Shown: positions 53,264 to 62,078 of the stretch, piece after piece
Layout: every line of letters begins with the position of its first letter
How positions within the stretch are numbered: position 1 is the stretch's first letter
Assembly (NCBI GenBank): GCA_965243215.1
Contig: CBDEUJ010000002.1
Coordinates: forward strand, 124,001 to 188,000
Direction of reading: 5' to 3'
Source of the DNA: JAJEFO01 sp009843725
GTDB taxonomy: Bacteria > Pseudomonadota > Alphaproteobacteria > Rhodobacterales > Rhodobacteraceae
DNA length: 64,000 nucleotides
Notes under the pieces: model-generated
Seen by the model: the letters and a program-made list of their open reading frames with translations, nothing else
Told to the model about the DNA's origin: nothing
Database searches by the model: none
Position numbers and translations under genes: made by a program

Positions 53264-53341
53264 TGGTCGGGCTAGCAGGATTTGAACCTGCGACCTTCCG
53301 TCCCCCAGACGGACGCGCTAACCAAGCTGCGCCATAGCCCG
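53264..53341 (-). tRNA. tRNA-Pro(GGG)
   Basis: On the minus strand a 78-nt cloverleaf with encoded CCA (53264-53266) is read. Acceptor arms CGGGCTA/TAGCCCG pair fully; the anticodon stem TCCGT/ACGGA encloses loop CTGGGGG with anticodon GGG; the T-arm contains GTTCAAATC. All conserved features are present. Confidence 0.97.
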
Positions 53342-53398
53342 ACTTTCGGCCTTCTGTCGCAAAAGGTGCCCGGTGGCAATAGTTGATCCGGCAGCATG

Positions 53399-54148
53399 TC
53401 ACGAATTCCCGGACCTGCCCAATGACAGGGCCCTCAATCGTTCGGCAGCCTTCAACAGGCCGTCGCGATGCGCCTTCAATCTGGCCGGATCGGCCAGAAT
53501 CACGCGTGCGGCGATGCCCGGACCCCGAGCAAATTCCTCCGCATCGTCGTCGGGGTCTGCTTCATCAGCATCGGATGGATCGATCTCGCGGTCAGCGTCC
53601 CTTGCGGGTTGCAGGCCTGCATCCGCCTGTGATGCGGCTTCCGATGCCAGCACACCGGAGTCTTCCCGGCCAGTTGCCGTTCCGGCATCCGCCAATCGGA
53701 CTTCCGCCGCACGCGCGTCCTCTTGGGGCTGGCTCCCGGTCGTGTCGGCGTCGGCTTCGTTGAACCCGACGTCCTTTTCGGACTTGTCGGGTGCGGTGGG
53801 GGAAGGAATCTGTCGCACGTTCTTTGCGACGGATTCAATTTCGTCCTGGGCTTCCCGTTCCGTCCGTTCTGAATCAAGCGGAATCGAGAAGGAGGAGACG
53901 TGGCTCACTCCCTGTTCCTGGAGCAGCTTCTTCACACCGCGAATCGTCATGCCCTTGTCGTGCAGAAGCGTCTTTATCCCTCCAATGACCAACATGTCGG
54001 CTGGACGGTAGTAGCGGCGTCCGCCGGCACGCTTTGTCGGCTTGATCTGGGCAAACCGCGTTTCCCAGAAGCGAAGGACGTGAGCGGGCACATCCAGCCA
54101 GTCAGCCACTTCAGAAATGGTTCGAAACGCCTCGCGGGACTTTTTCAC
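53399..54148 (-). CDS. MerR-family transcriptional regulator
   Basis: This is a 249-residue regulator. Residues 8-80 form the MerR helix-turn-helix and wing: FRTISEVADWLDVPAHVLRFWETRF, then AGGRRYYRPADMLVIGGIKTLLHDKGMTIRGVKKLL. The remaining 165 residues are acidic, Ala/Glu/Asp-rich and disordered, with no metal-binding cysteines, so no metal or thiol sensing is predicted. It is the alphaproteobacterial type found next to ihfA and the fabH-plsX cluster. GTG 54148 starts six bases after the ihfA stop. Target genes are not known. Confidence 0.9.
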   Translation of the reverse strand: MKKSREAFRTISEVADWLDVPAHVLRFWETRFAQIKPTKRAGGRRYYRPADMLVIGGIKTLLHDKGMTIRGVKKLLQEQGVSHVSSFSIPLDSERTEREAQDEIESVAKNVRQIPSPTAPDKSEKDVGFNEADADTTGSQPQEDARAAEVRLADAGTATGREDSGVLASEAASQADAGLQPARDADREIDPSDADEADPDDDAEEFARGPGIAARVILADPARLKAHRDGLLKAAERLRALSLGRSGNS

Positions 54149-54154
54149 CGTGGA

Positions 54155-54457
54155 TCAAGCCTTGTTGCCGGCAGCTACTCGCTCTTTCATCAGATGAGAG
54201 GGACGAAATGTAAGAACTTTGCGTGGATGGATCGGCACCTCTTCGCCGGTCTTGGGATTGCGGCCAACGCGTGGCCCCTTCTCCCGGATGGAGAATGTTC
54301 CGAAGGAAGAGACTTTCACCTGTTCGCCTCTGGCGAGCGTGTCCGAAATGTGCTCAAGGACGCTTTCAACCAGTTGAGCAGACTCATTGCGGCTGAGACC
54401 GATTTCCTGATAGACGGCATCCCTGAGGTCCATCCGTGTCAATGTCTGTTCGCCCAT
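54155..54457 (-). CDS. ihfA: integration host factor subunit alpha
   Basis: This is a 100-residue HU/IHF-family protein of the alpha type. The body-forming helices, the RNPKTGEEVPI arm with its Pro that intercalates into DNA, and GRNP signature are intact. It bends DNA at specific sites with IHF-beta. ATG 54457 follows aggggga; an upstream in-frame extension is not conserved. It sits 96 bp after fabH and six bases before merR, matching the usual cluster. Confidence 0.95.
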   Translation of the reverse strand: MGEQTLTRMDLRDAVYQEIGLSRNESAQLVESVLEHISDTLARGEQVKVSSFGTFSIREKGPRVGRNPKTGEEVPIHPRKVLTFRPSHLMKERVAAGNKA

Positions 54458-54553
54458 AAATTCCCCCTGTACGAATTTGTTTTGCGGCGGCAGAATGGGC
54501 GGGGAGACTTGCCGAGTCAATAACGGGACGTCCCAAAAGCGGGCTGGTCCGAA

Positions 54554-55525
54554 CTACCAGCGGAGAATGACGGATCCCCAGGCCAGGCCACCGCCGATCG
54601 CCTCGGTCAGAAGCAGGTCGCCGGGCTTGATCTGGCCGCGCTCGACCCCGACCGACAGCGCGAGTGGAATCGATGCCGCCGAAGTGTTTCCGTGTTCCTG
54701 CACCGTCAGCACGACCCTTTCCAGCCCGAGACCGAGCTTCTGAGCGGTTGACTTGATGATTCTCAGGTTCGCCTGATGCGGAACGAGCCAGTCCACGTCA
54801 GCACCCGTGAGCTTGAGACTGTCCAGCGAGGCTTGGGCCGTCCGCGCCAGCTTTTCCACGGCATGCCGGAACACTTCACGGCCTTGCATGCGCAGATGCC
54901 CGATCTCCTGAGTCGATACGCCGCCGTCCACGTAGAGAATGTCGCGATAGCGCCCGTCGGAATGGAGATCCGTTGCAAGGATTCCGCGATCAGCGTTGGA
55001 GCCCTCGCACTCGGCGACTTCAAGCAGGACCGCCCCGGCACCGTCACCGAACAGCACGCACGTCGTACGGTCGTTCCAGTCAAGAATGCTGCTGAAGGTT
55101 TCGGCGCCGATCACGAGTATGCGGCGAGCCTGGCCCGAAACGATCAACGCATTGGCCTGGGACAGCCCGAAGACGAATCCCGCACAGACGGCCTGGACGT
55201 CGAAGGCGAATCCTCGCGTCATGCCGAGTTTTCCCTGCACTATCGTTGCCGCCGACGGGAATGTCAGGTCCGGTGTCGACGTGGCAACGATCACGGCGTC
55301 GATGTCGTCTGTGGCGCGGTTGGCCGCGGCCAGGGCTGCCAACGCTGCCTTGGTTGCAAGTTCGGAAACAGCTTCGCCTTCGGCAGCAAAGTGGCGGGAT
55401 TCGATTCCCGTTCGCGCCCTGATCCATTCATCCGAAGTGTCGAGCTTGTTCTCGAACCAGGAATTCGGAATCACCCGTTCGGGCAGATAGTGCCCAACTC
55501 CCTGCACTACCGCGCGTGTCGTCAT
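54554..55525 (-). CDS. fabH: 3-oxoacyl-ACP synthase III (KASIII)
   Basis: This is a 323-residue condensing enzyme that starts fatty acid synthesis from acyl-CoA and malonyl-ACP. The catalytic Cys is in DVQAVCAGFVFGL (about residue 112), the His in WLVPHQANLRI (about 248) and the Asn in EHGNTSAASIPLAL (about 278). All three are present. ATG 55525 overlaps the plsX stop by four bases (55522-55525), so the two are coupled. Length is normal. Confidence 0.96.
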   Translation of the reverse strand: MTTRAVVQGVGHYLPERVIPNSWFENKLDTSDEWIRARTGIESRHFAAEGEAVSELATKAALAALAAANRATDDIDAVIVATSTPDLTFPSAATIVQGKLGMTRGFAFDVQAVCAGFVFGLSQANALIVSGQARRILVIGAETFSSILDWNDRTTCVLFGDGAGAVLLEVAECEGSNADRGILATDLHSDGRYRDILYVDGGVSTQEIGHLRMQGREVFRHAVEKLARTAQASLDSLKLTGADVDWLVPHQANLRIIKSTAQKLGLGLERVVLTVQEHGNTSAASIPLALSVGVERGQIKPGDLLLTEAIGGGLAWGSVILRW

Positions 55526-56655
55526 CGTTCCCGTTCTTTGCAAGCCGCTTCGGCGGTTCCCTCGCTCTCATCCTGCCCGCCGGGGTTGAAGGATGCAACC
55601 CGCGCCGCGAGGCGTTCGTTGAACCGGCTTTCTGCCAGGCGACATGCAAGTCCGATGGCGGACGCGACGCCGACCGCGTCGGCTGACCCGTGACTCTTGA
55701 CGACTGTGCCGTTCAGGCCGAGGAACACGCCGCCGTTTACCCGTCTGGGATCCATCCGCTTCGAAAGGCGACGAAGCGACGTCACTGCCAGCAGCGCTGC
55801 AATCCTTGAGAGCGGTGTGGCGCGAAAGGCTTCGCGCAGGAACTCGCGGATGAGCAACGCGGTCCCTTCCCCGGTCTTCAGCGCGATATTGCCGGTAAAC
55901 CCGTCCGTCACGATCACGTCCACGCGCCCAGAAGGAATGTCGCCGCCCTCGACAAAGCCGACGAATTCGAAATTCGCATCAACGGCAGCCGACGTGATCA
56001 GGTCGTGGGCCTCGCGAATCTCGGTGTGGCCCTTGTTCTCTTCCGTGCCGACGTTCATGAGGCCGATGCGGGGTCGGGACAGTTCCAGGCCGTTTCGCGC
56101 ATAGGAAGCGCCCATGAGCGCGTATTGAAGGAGATTCCTGGCGTCAGCCCGTATGTCGGCGCCGACGTCAAGCAAGACGTTGAATCCGCCCGGACTCCGT
56201 GACGGCCAGAGGCAGGCGATTGCAGGCCGGTCGACGCCGGGAAGCTTCTTCAGCCTGATCGTGGACACCGCCATCAGGGCGCCGGTGTTTCCACAGGACA
56301 CCACGGCATCGGCCTCGCCGCCCCTGACGGCCTCGACCGCCGCCCACATGGACGTTCCCTTGCCGTTGCGCAACACGTGGCTCGGCTTGTCCTCCATGCT
56401 GACGACTTCTTCCACGTGGCGAATTCCGCAGCAGTCCACCAGCTTTCGCTTCTGGCCCAGCCTGTTCCGTCGGCGTACCAGCCTTCGCAGTTCGGGTTCG
56501 GGGCCGAAAAGCAGGAATTCAAAATTGGGGTTCTTTCGTGCGGCCCTGGCAATGCCGGCAACGACTGCGACCGGTCCCCGGTCGCCTCCCATGGCGTCAA
56601 CGGAAATCGTTATGCGCTTGTTTGCGCCGCTGGACTGATCGGGGATATTCTTCAT
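55522..56655 (-). CDS. plsX: phosphate acyltransferase
   Basis: This is a 377-residue PlsX that converts acyl-ACP to acyl-phosphate for phospholipid synthesis. Conserved segments are ISVDAMGGDRGPVAVVAG, GTSMWAAVEAV, CGNTGALMA, NVGTEENKGHTEIREAHDLI, VDVIVTDGFTGNIALKTGEGTA and VFLGLNGTVVKSHGSAD. Length is slightly above the usual 330-350 because of a C-terminal tail. ATG 56655 follows 23 bases after rpmF. It is the second gene of an rpmF-plsX-fabH operon. Confidence 0.96.
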   Translation of the reverse strand: MKNIPDQSSGANKRITISVDAMGGDRGPVAVVAGIARAARKNPNFEFLLFGPEPELRRLVRRRNRLGQKRKLVDCCGIRHVEEVVSMEDKPSHVLRNGKGTSMWAAVEAVRGGEADAVVSCGNTGALMAVSTIRLKKLPGVDRPAIACLWPSRSPGGFNVLLDVGADIRADARNLLQYALMGASYARNGLELSRPRIGLMNVGTEENKGHTEIREAHDLITSAAVDANFEFVGFVEGGDIPSGRVDVIVTDGFTGNIALKTGEGTALLIREFLREAFRATPLSRIAALLAVTSLRRLSKRMDPRRVNGGVFLGLNGTVVKSHGSADAVGVASAIGLACRLAESRFNERLAARVASFNPGGQDESEGTAEAACKERER

Positions 56656-56678
56656 CCCAAGGGTGTCGGAGGTCGGGT

Positions 56679-56885
56679 TCAGGCTGCGTCCTCGTCCAAG
56701 TCGAATTCCTCGATCTGGGCAACGACTTCGCGATCATCGTAACGGCCACAGGCGGCGCAGACATGGTGCGGCCGTTTCAATTCGCCGCAGCTGGGACATT
56801 CGCCGGGATTCGAGGCGATCAGCGCGTCATGGGCGCGGCGCATGTTGCGGCGAGATGGGGTAATCTTGTTCTGCGGGACGGCCAT
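56679..56885 (-). CDS. rpmF: 50S ribosomal protein L32
   Basis: This is a 68-residue L32. The N-terminal MAVPQNKITPSRRNMRRAHD is typical, and the zinc ribbon C-x-x-C (CPSCGE, CAACGR) is present, so it is a zinc-binding form. It precedes plsX and fabH, the standard coupling of ribosome and lipid synthesis genes. The DUF177 gene lies 159 bp upstream on the same strand. Confidence 0.97.
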   Translation of the reverse strand: MAVPQNKITPSRRNMRRAHDALIASNPGECPSCGELKRPHHVCAACGRYDDREVVAQIEEFDLDEDAA

Positions 56886-57044
56886 TTCCTAGATCCTCGG
56901 TTCAGTATGGAAGTGCCAGGCCCCGTTCGGGGTCCAAGCGGTCTTACGCGCTGGCACGCTCCTTGTCCAATCCATTGTCCTTCGTGCGGAGGCGGGAACA
57001 TAGCGCGATTCCGTCCAAGGGCAAGGATGAATTCGCCGCCGGTT

Positions 57045-57590
57045 CTAGCCGTCGTCAGGCGTCCGTTCCTGCAGTGACTTCAGGGCCGCGAACGGGCGGG
57101 CCTCCTCGTCTGTCATCGGGGAATTTCCGGGCGCGGAAACCGAGACGCTGACAGGATCGACGCCCTTGGCCCTCGGCCACGGCGGAAGGGCCAGCGCGAG
57201 GGCTTCGGCCAGGACTTCCTCCAGATTCAGGGTGGTCGGCAACGGGTCGGCGTTCGCGTCAGCAGGCATCTCGACCTCGTCACCCTCCGGCACCGGCAGG
57301 TCATGCACGTAGAGCCGGGTCACCTGTTCGTCGATGCGGATGGTCACCGGGTTGCCCGTGGCTACGCAATCCTGCTGGACCGTTGCGCCCAGCCTGGCGT
57401 CGAGTTTCAGGTCCTGGGCGCCGTCCGGCGCGAGATGGCCCTCGAGCTTCAGCTTTCGCAAGCCCCTGATGCCGAGTGTCTGCGCGAGGCCGGCCCGTGC
57501 GTCCGCATCCGGCTCGAGCGAGAACAAAATCCTCTCTCTGACGGACTGGCACCTGATGATGTGACTGCCTGCACCGGTTGCCACGAGCAA
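57045..57590 (-). CDS. yceD: DUF177 (YceD) family protein
   Basis: This is a 181-residue protein of the YceD/DUF177 family, which accompanies rpmF in most bacteria and is linked to ribosomal RNA processing and L32 in other species. The core QDCVATGNPVTIRIDEQVTRLYV is the family's signature. The N-terminus is degenerate; the start may be TTG 57590 or GTG 57584. The frame is open upstream to a stop near 57628, so no ATG is available. It overlaps a divergent bamE promoter region. Confidence 0.85.
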   Translation of the reverse strand: MLVATGAGSHIIRCQSVRERILFSLEPDADARAGLAQTLGIRGLRKLKLEGHLAPDGAQDLKLDARLGATVQQDCVATGNPVTIRIDEQVTRLYVHDLPVPEGDEVEMPADANADPLPTTLNLEEVLAEALALALPPWPRAKGVDPVSVSVSAPGNSPMTDEEARPFAALKSLQERTPDDG

Positions 57591-57663
57591 ATCCTTGAAC
57601 CTGCGATCTTCTGTGGATATGCCGACTAGGCGGAGGTCGCGGATTTAGCAAGGGGTGGGCGCA

Positions 57664-58128
57664 ATGAAGGTTTCGCGTGGGACGGTCTCGGGGGCGGGAG
57701 CCCTGCTGCTCGCCCTTGTGCTTGTGCCTGCCTGTGCAAGCCTGGAAGACAGTCATGGCTATGTTCCGGAAGCCGGACTCGTCGAGGAAGTTCAGGTCGG
57801 AATCGACACGAAGGTGACGGTCGCCCGCATCCTTGGCCGCCCTGGCGTGGACGGGATCATTGACGACAGCGGCTGGTACTACGTCAGATCCGACTACGAG
57901 CGCCGTCTCTGGTACGCGCCTGTCGAGTTGAACCGCGAGGTCCTGGCGGTCTCGTTTGCCGACAACGGTGTTGTCGAGAACGTCGAACGCTTCGGGCTGG
58001 AGGATGGTCGTGTCGTTGCCTTGGAGCGCAGAGTCACGGATTCAAACACGCAGGGCATAAGCTTCTTGCGTCAGCTCTTCTCGAATTTCGGCAATTTCGA
58101 TGCGAGCGCGCTCTTCGACGAGAACTAG
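57664..58128 (+). CDS. bamE: outer-membrane assembly lipoprotein BamE (SmpA/OmlA)
   Basis: This is a 154-residue lipoprotein. The signal peptide ends in a lipobox (LVPAC, lipidated Cys at about residue 23). The mature protein has the SmpA/OmlA core: the IDTKVTVARILGRPGVDGIID turn and the WYYVRSDYERRLW strand pair. BamE supports the BAM complex in folding outer-membrane barrels. ATG 57664 follows aggggtggg. It is divergent from DUF177, as in other Rhodobacterales. Confidence 0.93.
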   Translation: MKVSRGTVSGAGALLLALVLVPACASLEDSHGYVPEAGLVEEVQVGIDTKVTVARILGRPGVDGIIDDSGWYYVRSDYERRLWYAPVELNREVLAVSFADNGVVENVERFGLEDGRVVALERRVTDSNTQGISFLRQLFSNFGNFDASALFDEN

Positions 58129-58234
58129 GATCTGGCGAATTGCGTGTCCCTGCCATGGTGAAGTCAGGACCCGCGGCATTGTCGATGAACTGCAACAAGG
58201 GCGGGTCTCCGCCAGTTTGTGCCATTGCAATTCG

Positions 58235-58660
58235 TTATGTGGATGCTGATCCGGACCCTGGCTTGCCTGCCGTTCCAGGCTCGAAGTTGAGCGCAACGCC
58301 ATTGATGCAGTAACGAAGACCCGTCGGCTTCGGACCGTCGGGGAACACATGTCCCAGATGCCCGTCGCAACGTGCGCAATGCACCTCGGTCCTGCGCATG
58401 AAGAACTTGCGATCCTCGCTCTCGCCGATCATTTCGTCGTCAATCGGCCGGTAGAAGGACGGCCATCCGGTGCCGCTGTCAAACTTGTGGGCTTGGTCAA
58501 AGAGGCGTGATCCGCAGCCCTTGCACGTGAAGACACCCGGATCCTTCGGGAAATTGTCATGCGTGAAGGCGCGTTCGGTTCCGTGCTTCCTGAGGACGTT
58601 GTATGCCAGCCCGTCCAATTGGTTGCGCCACTCTTCATCCGTCTTGACGATCTTCTCCAC
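58235..58660 (-). CDS. msrB: peptide-methionine (R)-S-oxide reductase
   Basis: This is a 141-residue MsrB. The catalytic Cys is in RYCINGVALNF (about residue 122), and a zinc site is visible as CKGCG and CARCDGHLGHVF. SGTGWPSF is the active-site loop. GTG 58660 follows agggggattcaa, better than the upstream TTG or ATG. It reduces free and protein methionine-R-sulfoxide. Confidence 0.95.
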   Translation of the reverse strand: MEKIVKTDEEWRNQLDGLAYNVLRKHGTERAFTHDNFPKDPGVFTCKGCGSRLFDQAHKFDSGTGWPSFYRPIDDEMIGESEDRKFFMRRTEVHCARCDGHLGHVFPDGPKPTGLRYCINGVALNFEPGTAGKPGSGSAST

Positions 58661-58704
58661 TTGAATCCCCCTTTGTCGTGCTACTGTCACAGTTGCGAGG
58701 CACC

Positions 58705-59517
58705 ATGGCCCACGCAAAACTTATGTCGGCGGACCTGATTCACCAAGGGGACAACGCGGTGCGCGCAACGTACAGGGCCCGAATCGCGGCTACGCCCGAA
58801 GACATCGAAGCTGCACAGCGCCTTCGGTACCGGGCCTTCATTGCGTGCCGGGATGCCGTGGACCGTCCTGACGGGCTCGACGCGGACGCGTTTGACGACA
58901 TTTGCCAGCAGGTCCTTGTCGCCGAGGCGGGCAGCGACCGGGTCGTCGCCACGTTTCGGCTGCTGCGGTTCGGATGCGGGACCGAAATCGGCAAGAGCTA
59001 TTCGGCACAGCACTACGGGCTGAAGGGCTTGTCGCGATTCCGGCGACCAATGGTCGAGATGGGCCGTTTCTGCATGGCGCCGGACGAAGGCGATCCCGGC
59101 ATCCTGCGAACTGCATGGAGCGCCCTGGCCGCGTTCGTTGACCACGAGGGAATCAAGCTGCTCTTCGGCTGTTCGTCGTTTCACGGCACCGATGAGGGAA
59201 TCTACACCGATGCTTTCGCCATGCTGAAGGAACGGCATCTTGCGCCGCAACGCTGGCTGCCCAGGATCAAGGCGCCGAACGTGTTCAGGTTCGCGCAGCG
59301 GCTTCGGCAGAGGCCGGACCGGCGCCGGGCGCTGCGCTCTATGCCGCCCCTGCTCAGAAGCTACCTGTGCATGGGTGGCTGGGTCAGCGATCACGCCGTC
59401 ATCGACCAGGACCTGAACACGCTTCACGTCTTCACCGGGCTGGAGGTTGACTCCATTCCTCCCGGGCGAGCGCGTCTGCTGCGCGCGGCTGCGGTTCTGC
59501 CGGACCGTCACTCTTGA
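58705..59517 (+). CDS. olsB: L-ornithine N-alpha-acyltransferase (GNAT), OlsB-like
   Basis: This is a 270-residue N-acyltransferase. The GNAT fold is visible with FRLLRFGCGTEIGKSYSA and the motif LRYRAFI near the N-terminus, followed by the MVEMGRFCMAPDE strand-helix that marks the OlsB/hemolysin-like acyl-ACP group. OlsB transfers a 3-hydroxyacyl chain from ACP to ornithine to make lyso-ornithine lipid. ATG 58705 follows gagg. OlsA (the second acyltransferase) is not in the window, so ornithine lipid synthesis is inferred. Confidence 0.82.
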   Translation: MAHAKLMSADLIHQGDNAVRATYRARIAATPEDIEAAQRLRYRAFIACRDAVDRPDGLDADAFDDICQQVLVAEAGSDRVVATFRLLRFGCGTEIGKSYSAQHYGLKGLSRFRRPMVEMGRFCMAPDEGDPGILRTAWSALAAFVDHEGIKLLFGCSSFHGTDEGIYTDAFAMLKERHLAPQRWLPRIKAPNVFRFAQRLRQRPDRRRALRSMPPLLRSYLCMGGWVSDHAVIDQDLNTLHVFTGLEVDSIPPGRARLLRAAAVLPDRHS

Positions 59518-59548
59518 CCTGTTTCGGAGTCCCGCATAGCCCGCCGCC

Positions 59549-61369
59549 ATGGCACGTGCACCGCTCCTGCAACTGACCGGCATCGCGCTGACATTCGGTG
59601 GCAACCCGCTTTTTGAAGACCTGTCGCTGATCATCCAGCCGGGAGACCGCCTGGCGCTGGTCGGGCGGAACGGCTCCGGGAAGTCCACCCTTCTCAAGGT
59701 CATGGCCGGACTGGCCGACGTCGACGAGGGCGAGCGGGCGCTTTCGTTCGGAGACGGCGTTGGCTACATGGAGCAGGAGCCCGACTTGCGGGGGTGCCGG
59801 ACGCTTGGCGACCTGGCGACCCGGGACGTTGAGGTCTCGGAGCATTGGCGTGTCGATGCGGCGGCCGATGGGCTGAAATTCGATGTCGATACGCCCGTCG
59901 AGGCCGCTTCCGGCGGCGCGCGGCGGAAAGCCGGGCTGGCAAGGCTCATTGCACAGGCGCCGGAACTCCTGCTGCTTGACGAGCCAACGAACCATTTGGA
60001 CATCGAATCGATTGCCTGGCTTGAGGCACACCTGACCGAAGCCGGACGGACCTTCGTCTTGATCAGCCATGACCGCGCCTTCCTTCGTGCGCTCACGCGC
60101 GCGACAATCTGGATCGACAGGGGCGTCGTGCGCCGGCGCGAAGGCGGTTTCGCGGGTTTCGAGGAATGGCGCGACCGGGTCTGGGCGGCGGAGGACGCCG
60201 CACGGCACAAGCTTGATCGCAAGATCCTGAGCGAGAGCAAATGGGCGGTCGAGGGCATCAGCGCGCGTCGGCGGCGGGACCTGGGTCGTGTGCGGGCGCT
60301 GGAGGCGATGCGGGCCGATCGTGCGAACCAGGTTCTGCGCCAGGAAGCTGCAAGGATGGAACTGATGTCCGGGCCGAGATCGGGCAAGCGCATCATCGAA
60401 GCGCGACGGATATCCAAGGAATTTGACGGCAAGGTGATTTGCCGGGATTTTTCGCTGCGGGTGATGCGCGGTGACCGGATCGCCCTGGTGGGTCCCAATG
60501 GAGTTGGCAAGACCGCAATGATCGAATTGCTGTCCGGCCGCGCTGCGCCGGATGAAGGCCGAATCGATCTCGGTACGAATGTCGAGCTTGCGGTCTTTGA
60601 TCAGCATCGCGCCGAACTCGATCCCGATGCGACGCTTTGGGAAAGCTTGACGGGTGACAAGGCGATGCGGCTGCCGGGTCGGGCGGACCAGGTCATGGTG
60701 CGCGGCCGGCCGCGGCATGTCGTGACCTACCTGAAGGATTTCCTGTTTGACGAGGCGCAGGCCCGGGCTCCGGTCCGGTCGCTGTCTGGCGGCGAACGGG
60801 CGCGTCTTCTGCTTGCCCGCATCATGGCGAAGCCCGCAAACCTGCTGGTGCTGGACGAACCCACGAATGACCTGGACATGGAGACTCTTGATCTCTTCAG
60901 GAAACTTCTCATCGGCAGCGATGCCACGGTCCTGCTGGTCAGCCATGACCGGGACTTCGTCGAAAGGGTGGCGACGAGGACATTGGCCTTCGAGGGAATG
61001 GGTCGGATCACGGTTCACGCGGGCGGCTGGCTGGCCTTTGCCTGCCCGAACCGCGCGGCGACACAAACATCCAGCCGTTCGCCGCAGGCGAGGGAGCGAA
61101 TGCCCCACAGGAAGCGCGAGCCAAGGCGGGCGAAGACGCGGGGGCTGAGTTTCACGGAATCCCACCGCCTGGACGAGCTTCCCGGCATCATCGCCCGGCT
61201 TGAGGCAGAGATTGCAAGGTTGAGCGATTTCATGTCAGATCCGGAACTCTATGCCCGCGATCCGGTGAAGTTCCGGAAGGTTGCCGACGGGCTGGCCGAC
61301 AGGCAGGCGCAACTGGCCGCCGCCGAGGCAGAGTGGCTTGTCCTTGAGGAAAGGGCCGAAGACGGCTGA
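59549..61369 (+). CDS. uup: ABC-F family ATPase (Uup-like)
   Basis: This is a 606-residue protein with two ATP-binding domains and no membrane segments. Domain 1: Walker A GRNGSGKST, signature ASGGARRKAGL, Walker B LLLDEPTNHLDIE. Domain 2: Walker A GPNGVGKTA, signature LSGGERARLLL, Walker B LVLDEPTNDLDME. The linker between them and the C-terminal coiled coil (about 540-606; ELPGIIARLEAEIARLSDF) fit the Uup branch, which acts on ribosomes or DNA. Signature 1 is the weaker A-S-G-G form, common in Uup. No transporter partner is present. Confidence 0.92.
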   Translation: MARAPLLQLTGIALTFGGNPLFEDLSLIIQPGDRLALVGRNGSGKSTLLKVMAGLADVDEGERALSFGDGVGYMEQEPDLRGCRTLGDLATRDVEVSEHWRVDAAADGLKFDVDTPVEAASGGARRKAGLARLIAQAPELLLLDEPTNHLDIESIAWLEAHLTEAGRTFVLISHDRAFLRALTRATIWIDRGVVRRREGGFAGFEEWRDRVWAAEDAARHKLDRKILSESKWAVEGISARRRRDLGRVRALEAMRADRANQVLRQEAARMELMSGPRSGKRIIEARRISKEFDGKVICRDFSLRVMRGDRIALVGPNGVGKTAMIELLSGRAAPDEGRIDLGTNVELAVFDQHRAELDPDATLWESLTGDKAMRLPGRADQVMVRGRPRHVVTYLKDFLFDEAQARAPVRSLSGGERARLLLARIMAKPANLLVLDEPTNDLDMETLDLFRKLLIGSDATVLLVSHDRDFVERVATRTLAFEGMGRITVHAGGWLAFACPNRAATQTSSRSPQARERMPHRKREPRRAKTRGLSFTESHRLDELPGIIARLEAEIARLSDFMSDPELYARDPVKFRKVADGLADRQAQLAAAEAEWLVLEERAEDG

Positions 61370-61551
61370 CAGGTAGGATTCAGTTTGCAAGCGGATGCCG
61401 ACATGCGCCTTCGGAGGTGCCGTTGCCTGATCGGAGAGGGCTGGAAGCGCTCCCTGGCCGGATCGGCAGAGGCTCCCGTCAAGCCTGTGAACCGACCCTT
61501 TCGCGTCATTTTGGCGCGCTGGAATCAAAGGGAAAAACATGTTTGCCGCCC

Positions 61552-61579
61552 TTGACTGCCGCAGAAATATGCGTAGAAC
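61552..61579 (+). promoter_or_regulatory. predicted rplM-rpsI promoter
   Basis: TTGACT (61552-61557) and TAGAAC (61574-61579) are 16 bp apart. Transcription would start about 30 bases before the rplM ATG, whose ribosome binding site is ggaaag at 61605-61610. Confidence 0.55.
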
Positions 61580-61615
61580 CCGCGCATTCACGAACCCCTC
61601 GAACTGGAAAGACAC

Positions 61616-62074
61616 ATGGGCACGTTCACCGCAACTCCGGCGGAGATTGATAAGAAGTGGATTCTGATCGACGCCGAAGGAGTCGTGTTGGGGCGCCTCG
61701 CCTCGATCATCGCAACGCGCCTGCGGGGCAAGCACAAGGTGACGTATACGCCACACATGGACATGGGCGACAACGTCATCGTCGTCAATGCCGACAAGGT
61801 CCAGTTGACTGGCAACAAGCGCGAGAAGCCGAACTACTGGCACACCGGCTATCCGGGCGGAATCAAGTCGCGGACGACTGGCGAGATTCTTGATGGTGCG
61901 CATCCCGAGCGTGCGGTGATGCAGGCCGTCAAGCGCATGCTTCCCAGGAACCGCCTGTCGCGAAGGCAGATGACGAATCTTCGCGTCTATGCCGGGACCG
62001 AGCATCCGCATGACGCGCAACAGCCGGAAGTGCTCGACGTCAAGTCCCTTAACAAGAAGAACACCCGGAGCTGA
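61616..62074 (+). CDS. rplM: 50S ribosomal protein L13
   Basis: This is a 152-residue L13. Standard segments are KWILIDAEGVVLGRLAS, GDNVIVVNADKVQLTGNK and YWHTGYPGGIKSRT, followed by the C-terminal AVKRMLPRNRLSRRQMTNLRVYAGTEHPHDAQQP. It is co-transcribed with rpsI, which starts four bases after its stop. Length is normal for alphaproteobacteria. Confidence 0.98.
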   Translation: MGTFTATPAEIDKKWILIDAEGVVLGRLASIIATRLRGKHKVTYTPHMDMGDNVIVVNADKVQLTGNKREKPNYWHTGYPGGIKSRTTGEILDGAHPERAVMQAVKRMLPRNRLSRRQMTNLRVYAGTEHPHDAQQPEVLDVKSLNKKNTRS

Positions 62075-62078
62075 ATCT

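Noticed and set aside
59432..61165. 577-codon open frame on the minus strand, antisense to the ABC-F gene
   Set aside because: GC-rich codon bias leaves the complementary strand open; the plus-strand frame has all ABC motifs and the antisense product is Arg/Pro/His-rich with no family features.
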